Shown in pieces: positions 1-5,973 of a stretch of DNA of 6,897 nt; position 1 is the stretch's first letter; each line of letters starts with the position of its first letter. Source of the stretch: Chloroflexota bacterium (GTDB taxonomy: Bacteria > Chloroflexota > Anaerolineae > J102); contig PIVW01000313.1 in assembly GCA_003353825.1 (NCBI GenBank), forward strand, positions 1 through 6,897. Reading direction: 5' to 3'. The position numbers and the translations under genes were made by a program. Under the pieces are notes generated by a model. The model was not told the DNA's origin. It searched no databases and saw only the letters and a program-made list of their open reading frames with translations.

Positions 1-123
1 TCTGACGAATACTTGTTCTCAGCCTATCTGAAGCATTAGTCACCCTGTTGTGAAGCGAATAATGCCCCAAATGACAGCTGTAAGTTTCTGATTTCAAAGG
101 TGCGAAATATAGGCTAAGGATAT

Positions 124-1332
124 TTAAGGCTTCAACTCCATCAGCACTTCAGCGATGGCTTCGACCACGTGGGCCAGATCGTCGTCGCTGATGGTGAGTG
201 GGGGGAGTAGGCGCAGAACGGTAGGGCCGGCAGGTAGGGCCAGGATACCGCCTGCTTGCAATGCCTTGAGGACGGGGGTGACTTTGATGCGCAGATCAAG
301 TCCGACCATGAACCCTCGCCCCCTCACCTCGCGAATCAGGGGGGAATCGATGCTCCGCAACTGTTCTTGCAGCATCGCGCCCCGTTGAGCCGTGCGTTCG
401 ATCAACTGCTCTTCTTCAATCACATCGAGAGTAGCCAATGCGGTGGCGCAGGCCAGAGGGTTACCACCGAATGTGCTGCCGTGACTACCCTTGGGTAGTG
501 CATTCACGCGCGGGCCGATGAGACAGGCGCCGATGGGATAGCCACCTCCCAAAGCTTTGGCGATGGGCATGAGATCGGGGGTCACACCATAGTGCTGACA
601 CGCCCACCAGCGGCCTGTGCGGCCCACACCGGTTTGCACTTCGTCGAGGATGAGCAGGGCCGCGCGCTCATGACACAGTCGCTCGGCCCCTTGCAGGAAG
701 TCAGGATCGGCCGAGACCAAACCACCTTCCCCCTGGATAACCTCGAGGAGTACAGCAGCCGTACGGTCGTCGATAACCGCGTCCAATGCGGCTAAGTCAT
801 TATAGAGAACATGACTGAAGTCAGGTACAAGGGGCTCGACCGGACGGCGATATTGGGGTCGCCAGGTGGCGCTGAGCGAGCCGAAAGTGCGGCCATGAAA
901 CCCCATCCTTGCGGCGATGATGCCCGTCCTCCCTGTGCTGATCCGGGCGAACTTGAGCGCTGCCTCGACCGCCTCTGTGCCCGAGTTGCAGAGGAACGCT
1001 CGATCCATACCTGCAGGACTGATTTCGGCCAGTCGGGCCAACAGGCGAGCACGCTGGTCATTGTAGAGGCTGTCCGGGCAAAGCATCAATCGACCCGATT
1101 GCTCGCTGATAGCGGCCACAACCTGGGGATGACTATGCCCAATGCTGGCAGCGCCATGCCCGCCGATGCAATCGATGTAGCGGTTGCCGTTTGCATCCCA
1201 AAGCCAGGCGCCCTGTCCTCGCACAATGGTCAGGGGTCGTTTGCCTGTCACCCCCGCCGAGTGGGCGGTTTCGAGATCGATGATTTCAGTTGCAGTCAAA
1301 GTGGTGGGGTCAGCTACTGGAATGGTGTACAT
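124..1332 (-). CDS. lysJ: LysJ: [LysW]-aminoadipate semialdehyde aminotransferase (ArgD-like class III PLP aminotransferase)
   Basis: The 402-residue product has the full layout of a class III (acetylornithine/ornithine-type) PLP aminotransferase. Visible motifs are the phosphate-binding NSGTEA at 116-121, the aromatic/His pair FH at 145-146 that stacks on the cofactor, the LILDEVQTG strand with Asp230 for the pyridine nitrogen, and AKALGGG with Lys259 as the Schiff-base lysine. In the LysW pathway this enzyme transfers the amino group of glutamate to LysW-gamma-aminoadipate semialdehyde, giving LysW-gamma-lysine. The sequence alone does not separate LysJ from ArgD; the call rests on its position as last gene after lysW-X-Y-Z. 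It may also serve arginine synthesis, since such enzymes are often bifunctional (family knowledge). The ATG at 1332 gives a normal N-terminus, but no good Shine-Dalgarno precedes it. A 184-nt gap with heptamer repeats separates it from lysZ. Confidence 0.9.
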   Translation of the reverse strand: MYTIPVADPTTLTATEIIDLETAHSAGVTGKRPLTIVRGQGAWLWDANGNRYIDCIGGHGAASIGHSHPQVVAAISEQSGRLMLCPDSLYNDQRARLLARLAEISPAGMDRAFLCNSGTEAVEAALKFARISTGRTGIIAARMGFHGRTFGSLSATWRPQYRRPVEPLVPDFSHVLYNDLAALDAVIDDRTAAVLLEVIQGEGGLVSADPDFLQGAERLCHERAALLILDEVQTGVGRTGRWWACQHYGVTPDLMPIAKALGGGYPIGACLIGPRVNALPKGSHGSTFGGNPLACATALATLDVIEEEQLIERTAQRGAMLQEQLRSIDSPLIREVRGRGFMVGLDLRIKVTPVLKALQAGGILALPAGPTVLRLLPPLTISDDDLAHVVEAIAEVLMELKP

Positions 1333-1449
1333 ATCATGTGCTCGGGGTATGGCAGGTGCAGTGCATCCTGTTGGGAAGATGAGTCAATGATTTGGGAAGG
1401 GGATGATTAAAGATCGCAGATTGATGATTGATCCCATCGCTGGAATATC

Positions 1450-1477
1450 AATCTTGAATCTTCAGTCTTCAGTCTTA
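1450..1477. repeat. Heptamer tandem repeat, four units, lysZ-lysJ spacer
   Basis: Four contiguous 7-bp units read aatcttg, aatcttc, agtcttc, agtctta on the plus strand. The stretch 1455-1471 is an exact 17-nt copy of 3654-3670 in the lysX-lysY spacer. Both lie just 3' of a gene in this operon (lysZ here, lysX there). More degenerate related sequence (gattgatgattgatc) precedes it at about 1420-1433. Nothing coding is seen in the rest of the 1333-1516 spacer. Confidence 0.75.
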
Positions 1478-1516
1478 ACCTAAAAGCAGAGATTGATCCG
1501 CACTGTGAAGTCATAT

Positions 1517-2332
1517 TTATGAACGTTCAAGAACTGTGCCCTGACCTGCCAAACCATCGCCTACAGGTTCGGCATGGCGAGCATCGGCGAGGATGACCTG
1601 AGTCACTCCGCCCTCTAGTGCCTCTTGTGCAGCCAGGATTTTCCGTTTCATACGACCTTCTGCCATCGCCATCGCTTTATCAATCTCTGACAAGGTCAGG
1701 CGTTGCACGAGGCTTGTTTCGTCGGGAAAATCAGATAGCAAGCCGGGCACATTGGCGAGGATGATGAGGTTGTTCGCATGTACGCTGGCAGCCAACATCG
1801 CCGCAGCCCGGTCACCGTCCACGTTGAGGGGTTCCGAGTCACTGCCAATGGCCAGGGGTGCGATCACCGGCGTATAACCGGCATCGATTAACAAATTCAG
1901 CAAGCCAGCATTGGCCCCGGTCAGCTTTCCGGTATAGTCATCACGGATTATGCGCTGTCTTCCCTTCTCAACTGCCCTGATCGCCCTTTTCCTTTGCGCT
2001 TGCAGCAAACGGCCATCCAAGCCGCTCAAGCCGATGGCATTGACCCCGCGACGCTGTAATCGCCCCACCAGGTCTTTGTTTACCTGACCGGCTGCCGCCG
2101 CCACATACATTTCCAGGGTGGCCGGGTCGGTGTAGCGACTGCTATGTCCACTGGGGGAGGTGATCATACGCACAGGTACACCCGCACGCTCTGCCAGGGC
2201 AGTCGCCGCGGCGGAGGCGCCGTGCACCAGTATGATAGACTGACCCTGGTCGACAAGCACAGCGACATCATCGCACAAGGCATCGAGATCGGCTCCTTCG
2301 GAACCACTGATTTTAATAACAATTGGATTCAT
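1517..2332 (-). CDS. lysZ: LysZ: [LysW]-aminoadipate 6-kinase (amino acid kinase, ArgB-like)
   Basis: The 271-residue protein is an amino acid kinase fold enzyme. It phosphorylates the delta-carboxyl of aminoadipate attached to LysW, using ATP. The N-terminal strand VIKISGSEG (5-13) with Lys7 is the phosphate-binding start of the fold, and HGAS at 37-40 is the second glycine-containing loop. YTDPATLEMY (67-76) and GLSGLDG (101-107) are the blocks I associate with LysZ rather than ordinary N-acetylglutamate kinases. NVDGDRAAA (170-178) and GRMKRK (226-231) supply conserved nucleotide and catalytic residues of the family. The length is normal. The ATG at 2332 starts directly at the first beta-strand, so it is a firm choice even though no Shine-Dalgarno is visible. 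The upstream 126-nt gap to lysY consists almost wholly of tandem repeats. Confidence 0.93.
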   Translation of the reverse strand: MNPIVIKISGSEGADLDALCDDVAVLVDQGQSIILVHGASAAATALAERAGVPVRMITSPSGHSSRYTDPATLEMYVAAAAGQVNKDLVGRLQRRGVNAIGLSGLDGRLLQAQRKRAIRAVEKGRQRIIRDDYTGKLTGANAGLLNLLIDAGYTPVIAPLAIGSDSEPLNVDGDRAAAMLAASVHANNLIILANVPGLLSDFPDETSLVQRLTLSEIDKAMAMAEGRMKRKILAAQEALEGGVTQVILADARHAEPVGDGLAGQGTVLERS

Positions 2333-2341
2333 TTTAATTTA

Positions 2342-2400
2342 GTCGCGTGGTCGCGTGGTCGCGTGGTCGCGTGGTCGTTTGGTCGTTTGGTCGCGTGGTC
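2342..2400. repeat. Octamer tandem repeat, seven units plus partial, lysY-lysZ spacer
   Basis: Seven contiguous 8-bp units run from 2342 to 2397: gtcgcgtg four times, gtcgtttg twice, then gtcgcgtg once more, followed by a partial gtc. The pattern of identical neighbours and a block of two variant units suggests duplication of adjacent units. The array begins 10 bp upstream of the lysZ start codon on the transcribed strand. Confidence 0.95.
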
Positions 2401-2419
2401 TGACAGTCGCCGCAGTTTA

Positions 2420-2461
2420 GCCATTTGCCATTTGCGTTTTGCCTTTTAACTTTTGATTTTA
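2420..2461. repeat. Heptamer tandem repeat, six units, overlapping the lysY stop codon
   Basis: Six 7-bp units read gccattt, gccattt, gcgtttt, gcctttt, aactttt, gatttta. The period is exact and the sequence drifts from unit to unit. The last unit includes the lysY stop codon (2459-2461). It sits only 20 bp from the octamer array 2342-2400, so two arrays of different period and composition share one 126-nt spacer. Confidence 0.75.
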
Positions 2462-3517
2462 AATGGGATGCAATCCGGTAAAACCAAGGCCAGTCGTCTC
2501 ATCCCAACTGTGCATCAAATTGAGGCATTGCACGGCTGAACCGGCCGCGCCTTTACCCAGGTTATCGATAGCACAAATCGAGACCAGGCGGCCGTTAGTT
2601 TGATCCAGGCTCCAGCCGATATCGGCCAGATTGGTTCCGGCCACCAGTTTTGGTTCCGGATGCCGGTAAATACCCGAGCGTTCGTGCACGATGCGGACAA
2701 AGGGCCGGTCTTTGACAAAACGCCGGTACGCCCGCCACAGATCACGTTCGCTGGTTCCTGGCTGTGCCCAGGTATGGACAGTCGCCAGCGCTCCTCGCAC
2801 CAATTCGATGGAAGTGACCGAGAGGTGGATGTCGTCACGCCCCAAAGCTTGGTGTACTTCCGCTTCATGGCGGTGGCCGGTGGGCGCGAAACTGCGCACG
2901 GCGTGGCTACGCTCCGGGTGGTGAGAGGCGGCATTGGCGCTGGCCCCCCCCTCCGAGGAACCGACTTTGAGATCGACAAGGATGGGTCGATCATCACGCA
3001 AAAGACCAGCCTGGACCAAGGGCAACAATGCCAGGTTGCTGGCAGTAGCGTTACAACCCACACCACTGACATAGTCGGCGCCCCTGATCTGGTCTCGGTA
3101 GCGCTCCGGCAGGCCGTAGACAAAACGGTCGAGCCAGGATGGCGCCGCGTGCGCATGCCCGTAGCGGGCCTCGTACACGGCCGCATCTCGCAAACGGAAA
3201 TCAGCCGAGAGATCGATAAGGCGTGGCGCTAAATCAGAAAAATGCTCGATCTGACCTTGTACCTGCCCGTGGGGCAATGCCAAGAGAAGCACATCACAGG
3301 ATTCCAGCTCTTCGAGTGTGGTAAATCGCAGGGCAGGCCGGCCAGCCCAAGGGCGCAGGTTCGGATGCACGCTATGCACAAACTTACCGGCGTTACGCTG
3401 CGAGGTCACCTGGGTAACTTCGACACAGGGATGATCGATGAGGATGCGAAGCAGTTCACCGCCGCCGTAGCCGGAGCCCCCGGCAATGGCAACACGAAGG
3501 GGAGTATCAGAAGACAT
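2459..3517 (-). CDS. lysY: LysY: [LysW]-aminoadipyl-phosphate reductase (ArgC-like)
   Basis: The 352-residue product belongs to the N-acetyl-gamma-glutamyl-phosphate reductase family. It reduces the acyl-phosphate made by LysZ to LysW-bound aminoadipate semialdehyde with NADPH. The Rossmann start RVAIAGGSGYGGGELLRIL (8-26) binds the nucleotide. SGVGCNATA (151-159) holds the catalytic cysteine, Cys155, and PTGHRHEAEV (212-221) carries the family histidines. The C-terminal CAIDNLGKGAAGSAVQ block (315-330) is also standard. I chose the ATG at 3517 because it falls right before the first beta-strand. An upstream TTG at 3553 would add 12 residues without family support and would start inside a repeat array. 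No Shine-Dalgarno is visible. Gaps on both sides contain tandem repeats. Confidence 0.93.
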   Translation of the reverse strand: MSSDTPLRVAIAGGSGYGGGELLRILIDHPCVEVTQVTSQRNAGKFVHSVHPNLRPWAGRPALRFTTLEELESCDVLLLALPHGQVQGQIEHFSDLAPRLIDLSADFRLRDAAVYEARYGHAHAAPSWLDRFVYGLPERYRDQIRGADYVSGVGCNATASNLALLPLVQAGLLRDDRPILVDLKVGSSEGGASANAASHHPERSHAVRSFAPTGHRHEAEVHQALGRDDIHLSVTSIELVRGALATVHTWAQPGTSERDLWRAYRRFVKDRPFVRIVHERSGIYRHPEPKLVAGTNLADIGWSLDQTNGRLVSICAIDNLGKGAAGSAVQCLNLMHSWDETTGLGFTGLHPI

Positions 3518-3552
3518 GAGTTTGAAAAAGGAGTGATGAGAAAGTGGGTGCA

Positions 3553-3594
3553 AGAATCAAGATTGAAGATTGAAGACTAAAGATTGAAGATTAT
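3553..3594. repeat. Heptamer tandem repeat (agattga type), lysX-lysY spacer, arm 1
   Basis: Six 7-bp units read agaatca, agattga, agattga, agactaa, agattga, agattat. The unit is a rotation of the reverse complement of the aatcttc unit in the second array at 3614-3676, so the two arrays face each other as imperfect inverted repeats around a short spacer (3595-3613). Confidence 0.85.
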
Positions 3595-3613
3595 GACCCC
3601 TGCCTTGCCGTAT

Positions 3614-3676
3614 GTGATTCAATCATTAATCTTGAATCATCGATCATTAATCCTGAATCTTCAGTCTTCAATTTTT
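3614..3676. repeat. Heptamer tandem repeat (aatcttc type), lysX-lysY spacer, arm 2
   Basis: About nine 7-bp units in one register read gtgattc, aatcatt, aatcttg, aatcatc, gatcatt, aatcctg, aatcttc, agtcttc, aattttt. The array ends at the lysX stop codon (3676-3678). Part of it (3656-3672) pairs with 3570-3586 with one mismatch in 17, giving a potential intercistronic hairpin. Positions 3654-3670 recur exactly at 1455-1471. Confidence 0.8.
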
Positions 3677-4566
3677 CAGGTCCGAACCGGTACCTGCCAG
3701 GTCAGTGGTACGCGGGCATTAGCGACATCGAGCAGGTATTGAGCCACACAGGCGGGGATATCGACACCGGTTGGAGCGATGCTGTTGCGGAATTCCATGG
3801 TGTGGTTGATCTCATTCACCAACAGACCCCGACTATTGTCTTCAAAAAGATCGATGGCGAGAACGCCGCCTCCCACCGCTTGTGCAGCCGACCGGCACAG
3901 TGCCTCGATCTCAGGCGTTACGGGACAATTGCTGGCCTCGCCGCCACGCGCCGTATTGGTAATCCAATGCGAGGACTGGCGGTAAATGGCGGCAATACAC
4001 TGGTCACCCACCACAAAGGCACGGATATCCCGCCCAGGTTTGTCGATAAAATCCTGGATGTAGAAAATGCTGTGCTGGTAGGAACCAAGGGTGGTTTTGT
4101 GCTCGATGATGGCTTCAGCAGCATCACGGTCATTGATACGTGCCAGCAAGCGACCCCATGATCCCACCACTGGTTTGAGCACCACCGGATAGCCCAATTC
4201 TTCCATCGCGGCCAGGGCACTGCCGGCGTCGAAGGCAACGCGCCAATTGGGTTGGGGTACGCCGGCGGCGTCCAGGGCGGTACCGGTGAGAATTTTGTCG
4301 GCGCAGATATTAGCCGTGTGATAGCTGTTGACGGTGGGGACGCCATCCGCCTCCAACATGTGCAGAGCATACAAGCCGCGTGAGGTGCTCACCGAGCGTT
4401 CGAGCACTACATCCACCGCCTGGTCGATGCCCGGCCGCTCGCCGCGGAATATCAGATCATTGTCACGCAACATCACCACTTCGGCGCCCGCGTTTTTCAG
4501 GGCATTGACCAGCAATTTCTCTTCGGCGCGAATGCGTCCGTAAAGGAAACCCACGCGAGTGGTCAT
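3676..4566 (-). CDS. lysX: LysX: alpha-aminoadipate--LysW ligase (ATP-grasp, RimK-like)
   Basis: From the ATG at 4566 the protein has 296 residues, typical for LysX. It joins the alpha-amino group of aminoadipate to the gamma-carboxyl of the C-terminal glutamate of LysW, using ATP. The N-terminus [16 protein letters not shown] (4-19) is characteristic of LysX. The ATP-grasp core shows [13 protein letters not shown] (128-140) with the ATP-binding Lys131, [17 protein letters not shown] (171-187), TNTARGGEA (203-211), and metal-ligand region [12 protein letters not shown] (248-259). Its start overlaps the lysW stop in an ATGA tetranucleotide, and an AGGAGG on the minus strand (4577-4582) lies 10 nt upstream inside lysW. 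Tight coupling of acceptor protein and ligase is thus expected. A start nine bases further up is possible but unnecessary. Whether it also accepts glutamate (ArgX activity, arginine route) cannot be read by eye. Confidence 0.95.
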   Translation of the reverse strand: MTTRVGFLYGRIRAEEKLLVNALKNAGAEVVMLRDNDLIFRGERPGIDQAVDVVLERSVSTSRGLYALHMLEADGVPTVNSYHTANICADKILTGTALDAAGVPQPNWRVAFDAGSALAAMEELGYPVVLKPVVGSWGRLLARINDRDAAEAIIEHKTTLGSYQHSIFYIQDFIDKPGRDIRAFVVGDQCIAAIYRQSSHWITNTARGGEASNCPVTPEIEALCRSAAQAVGGGVLAIDLFEDNSRGLLVNEINHTMEFRNSIAPTGVDIPACVAQYLLDVANARVPLTWQVPVRT

Positions 4567-4733
4567 TCTCCCCAATCCTCCTCAACCTCTGGCGCCAGGT
4601 CCAGCTCGAGCGGCTCAAGCGAGATAACTTCGAGTTCTGAGCCGCAATCAGGGCACGGCACGATCTCACCCAACATCGGATCATTAAGGGTGAGGTCACC
4701 TTCACATTCGGGACAAGTTACTTGCTGCGACAT
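4563..4733 (-). CDS. lysW: LysW: amino-group carrier protein for lysine biosynthesis
   Basis: This 56-residue acidic protein is the carrier on which lysine is built. Two zinc-ribbon knuckles, CPEC (Cys7, Cys10) and CPDC (Cys27, Cys30), stand in the N-terminal half. The tail ends in EDWGE, the hallmark C-terminus whose final glutamate is the attachment point for aminoadipate. The middle and tail are rich in Glu/Asp, which the partner enzymes recognise through basic surfaces (family knowledge). The ATG at 4733 is set by an AGGAG at 4742-4746. The frame stays open upstream to a GTG at 4838, but that extension is outside the family and is rejected. The gene follows a terminator-bearing leader and overlaps lysX by four bases. 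Confidence 0.97.
   Translation of the reverse strand: MSQQVTCPECEGDLTLNDPMLGEIVPCPDCGSELEVISLEPLELDLAPEVEEDWGE
4577..4582 (-). promoter_or_regulatory. Shine-Dalgarno of lysX inside the lysW coding end
   Basis: On the minus strand AGGAGG lies 10 nt before the lysX ATG, inside the codons for the Glu-Asp of the conserved EDWGE tail, so the essential LysW C-terminus and the lysX ribosome site share the same bases. It supports the ATG at 4566. Confidence 0.7.
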
Positions 4734-4741
4734 GGGGAAGA

Positions 4742-4746
4742 CTCCT
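4742..4746 (-). promoter_or_regulatory. Shine-Dalgarno of lysW
   Basis: AGGAG on the minus strand stands 8 nt before the ATG at 4733. It decides for this start over the upstream in-frame GTG. Confidence 0.75.
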
Positions 4747-4823
4747 GTGGGGACGAATTGCTGTGACTGGGGTTGAAATTGACGATAAGTAATGGAAGAA
4801 ATGTACCGGCCTTGAGGTGATAA

Positions 4824-4851
4824 CGCACTACGCAACACGCAACACGTACAA
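4824..4851. repeat. Heptamer tandem repeat, four units, lysW leader
   Basis: Four 7-bp units read cgcacta, cgcaaca, cgcaaca, cgtacaa. The array starts immediately after the T-run of the leader terminator on the transcribed strand, about 90 nt before the lysW start. Confidence 0.7.
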
Positions 4852-4883
4852 AAAAACCTCTCCTGCCGGACGGGCGAGAGAGG
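4850..4883 (-). terminator. Intrinsic terminator (attenuator) in the lysW leader
   Basis: On the minus strand, CCTCTC (4883-4878) pairs with GAGAGG (4862-4857), and an inner GCC/GGC (4875-4873 with 4867-4865) closes a five-base loop. Seven T residues (4856-4850) follow directly. It lies 117 nt before lysW and after a complete short ORF, so it is a premature terminator of the operon leader rather than the end of a gene. Its 3' arm can alternatively pair with an upstream segment (see the antiterminator entry). Confidence 0.8.
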
Positions 4884-4961
4884 GCTGAGAGCACGGCGGT
4901 GTGCGCTAGCGACCTATCCTGGGCCGATGTCCGGCAGGATGGGGTGGGTCTTCTTAGCGCA
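4861..4961 (-). promoter_or_regulatory. Competing antiterminator and protector structures of the lysW leader RNA
   Basis: Three pairings are visible. (1) TCCTGCCGGAC at 4939-4929 is perfectly complementary over 11 bases to 4871-4861, which includes the loop and 3' arm of the terminator; forming it prevents termination. (2) The same upstream segment can instead fold locally: 4940-4932 pairs with 4926-4916 (nine pairs, two-base bulge, loop GACAT). (3) TGCGCTA at 4961-4955 pairs with TAGCGCA at 4908-4902; this helix encloses the local hairpin and its first strand lies within the Lys-codon block of the leader ORF. A ribosome paused on those codons would block (3), leave 4939-4929 free and favour (1). 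That order of events is inference; the complementarities are seen directly. Confidence 0.65.
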
Positions 4962-5021
4962 TTTCTTGGCAATTAGGGTGATGGGCTGATTAGATAATTG
5001 GAGATTGGGTCGTGGATTCAT
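4914..5021 (-). CDS. Putative lysine leader peptide (35 codons) of the lysW operon
   Basis: An ATG at 5021 opens a 35-codon frame ending in TAG at 4916-4914. Residues 18-25 read AKKCAKKT: four lysine codons (AAG AAA and AAG AAG) in a stretch of six. The stop codon lies at the foot of the local hairpin 4940-4916, and the Lys codons lie 10-27 nt before the segment that can form the antiterminator. This is the layout of a translation-controlled attenuator that senses charged tRNA-Lys. Leader-peptide attenuation has been reported, from memory, for the lysine cluster of Thermus thermophilus, which uses the same pathway. Weak points are the lack of a Shine-Dalgarno before the ATG and faint 7-base periodicity in the first half of the frame (about 4987-5028), so the exact start is uncertain. 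No convincing promoter lies between the exporter stop and this ORF. Confidence 0.6.
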   Translation of the reverse strand: MNPRPNLQLSNQPITLIAKKCAKKTHPILPDIGPG

Positions 5022-5146
5022 GAGATTGTCAGGGGGCGTAGGGCCTAGGACAGAATTGCCTCTGATAGGGTGATGGTGTTCCGCAGGTTAGTAAATTCTC
5101 GGTCCCATAGAAATTGAATCTCTTGCATTCAGCCTGTCTTGGTATA

Positions 5147-5773
5147 TCAGCGCACCAGACCAACAACTGAGACCAGGGCGATGGCGCCGAATGCGATGAT
5201 GATAACACCGGAGAGGTAGTTGACCCAGCGCATGCGCTCAGGTGTAAAGTGGCGGCGGAAGATGCCGACACCGGTGCTGAGGGTGACCCACCAGAGGGCA
5301 GAGCCGAGGAAAACACCCAGAACCAGGACAACGGCGGCGAAGGTGCTGCCAGCAGTGCTCATCAGGCCCAACCCGGCGAATACCGCAGCAAATGAGATAA
5401 TCGTTATAGGGTTGGTGATGGTGAGCACGAAGGTCGAGGCATAATCACTGGCGAGATTGTTGCTATCGGCTTCAGCGCCTTCGGCAGTGGGGCGGGACAG
5501 TAGGGTGCGTACGCCAAGATACAACAAAAAAGCCCCTCCCGCCAAACGTAATCCCACCTGCCAGTCGAGCAGCAATCCGGACAAGGCGGTCAGGCCGAAG
5601 GCGGCGATGCTGCCGTATACAGCATCTGCGCTGGCTGCTCCCAGACTCGAAACCAGCCCGGACGCCCGACCCACCGCCAGCGTGCGACGAATACAGAGTA
5701 CAGCAATGGGGCCGACGGGTGCAGCGATGCTGAAGCCAAGTATCAGGCCTTGGAAAAAGAGGAGGGGGTTCAT
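5147..5773 (-). CDS. LysE/RhtB-family amino acid exporter
   Basis: The 208-residue product is an integral membrane protein with about six hydrophobic segments (roughly 5-25, 38-65, 74-92, 117-138, 144-166, 185-205). The family signature is present: LGFSIAAPVGP (12-22) in the first helix, the following CIRRTLAVG loop (27-35), GAASAD (45-50) at helix 2, and TITNPITIISF (118-128). Members export small amino acids such as lysine, arginine, threonine or homoserine by proton exchange. The substrate cannot be read from the sequence. Its place directly upstream of, and co-oriented with, a lysine operon makes lysine (or arginine) a reasonable guess. It lies 125 nt before the lysW leader ORF and could be cotranscribed with it. 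The ATG at 5773 starts the signature helix; no Shine-Dalgarno is seen. Its own leader (5908-6118) carries a promoter, a short ORF and a terminator. Confidence 0.88.
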   Translation of the reverse strand: MNPLLFFQGLILGFSIAAPVGPIAVLCIRRTLAVGRASGLVSSLGAASADAVYGSIAAFGLTALSGLLLDWQVGLRLAGGAFLLYLGVRTLLSRPTAEGAEADSNNLASDYASTFVLTITNPITIISFAAVFAGLGLMSTAGSTFAAVVLVLGVFLGSALWWVTLSTGVGIFRRHFTPERMRWVNYLSGVIIIAFGAIALVSVVGLVR

Positions 5774-5775
5774 GG

Positions 5776-5820
5776 GTGACAGGTGTTAAAGTGTCAAAGT
5801 GTCAGGTGTCAGGTGTCAGG
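5776..5820. repeat. Heptamer tandem repeat, upstream of the LysE-family gene
   Basis: Three perfect copies of gtgtcag (5799-5819) are preceded by degenerate units gtgtcaa (5791), gtgttaa (5783) and gtgacag (5776), some with one extra a. The array lies 2 bp upstream of the exporter start codon, so it fills the place where a ribosome binding site would be. Confidence 0.85.
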
Positions 5821-5907
5821 AGGAGTGTGTTGGAGTAGGTATCGTTGCCAGTGGGAGCGTTTGCTCGAAGCGGTGGGCCTGGTTTTCCGGTCTACCACAT
5901 TTAGAAC

Positions 5908-5936
5908 AAAAAAAAACCGACCAGTTGCCTGGTCGG
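5908..5936 (-). terminator. Intrinsic terminator in the leader of the LysE-family gene
   Basis: On the minus strand an eight-pair perfect stem CCGACCAG/CTGGTCGG closes a GCAA loop (a GNRA tetraloop) and is followed by nine T residues (5916-5908). It stands about 175 nt after the predicted start of transcription at the 6091-6118 promoter and 135 nt before the exporter gene. It can be an attenuator of the exporter or the 3' end of a separate short RNA. Confidence 0.9.
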
Positions 5937-5973
5937 GCGTTATGCTTGATTTGGGCCTAAGCCTTCATCTCGT

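Noticed and set aside
21..115. Terminator of the operon downstream of lysJ from the agcctat/ataggct inverted match
   Set aside because: The arms are only seven bases, about 80 bases apart, and no T-run follows.
811..1410. 199-codon plus-strand frame across lysJ
   Set aside because: It is antisense to a clearly conserved aminotransferase and runs out into the spacer; the translation resembles no protein.
2342..2400. CRISPR array
   Set aside because: The 8-bp units are contiguous with no spacers, so this is a simple tandem repeat.
3518..3553. Longer LysY starting at TTG 3553
   Set aside because: It adds 12 residues before the Rossmann strand without family support and begins in the repeat array; the ATG at 3517 is better.
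4734..4838. N-terminal extension of LysW from a GTG at 4838
   Set aside because: The extension has no zinc-ribbon or acidic features, starts inside a heptamer array, and the ATG at 4733 has a good Shine-Dalgarno and gives the normal LysW length.
4718..4972. 84-residue minus-strand frame through the lysW leader, starting at TTG
   Set aside because: It runs through the terminator and into lysW in another frame; its composition is not protein-like and the Lys-codon ORF in the neighbouring frame fits the RNA structures.
5090..5118. TTCAAT and TTTACT with 17-bp spacing as a promoter for the lysW leader
   Set aside because: Only 3 of 6 and 4 of 6 consensus bases match; any such pair could occur by chance in this AT-richer stretch.
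4850..5146. Lysine riboswitch (L box) or T-box in the lysW leader
   Set aside because: I find neither the conserved lysine aptamer core nor the T-box antiterminator motif; the short ORF with Lys codons and competing helices explains the leader better.
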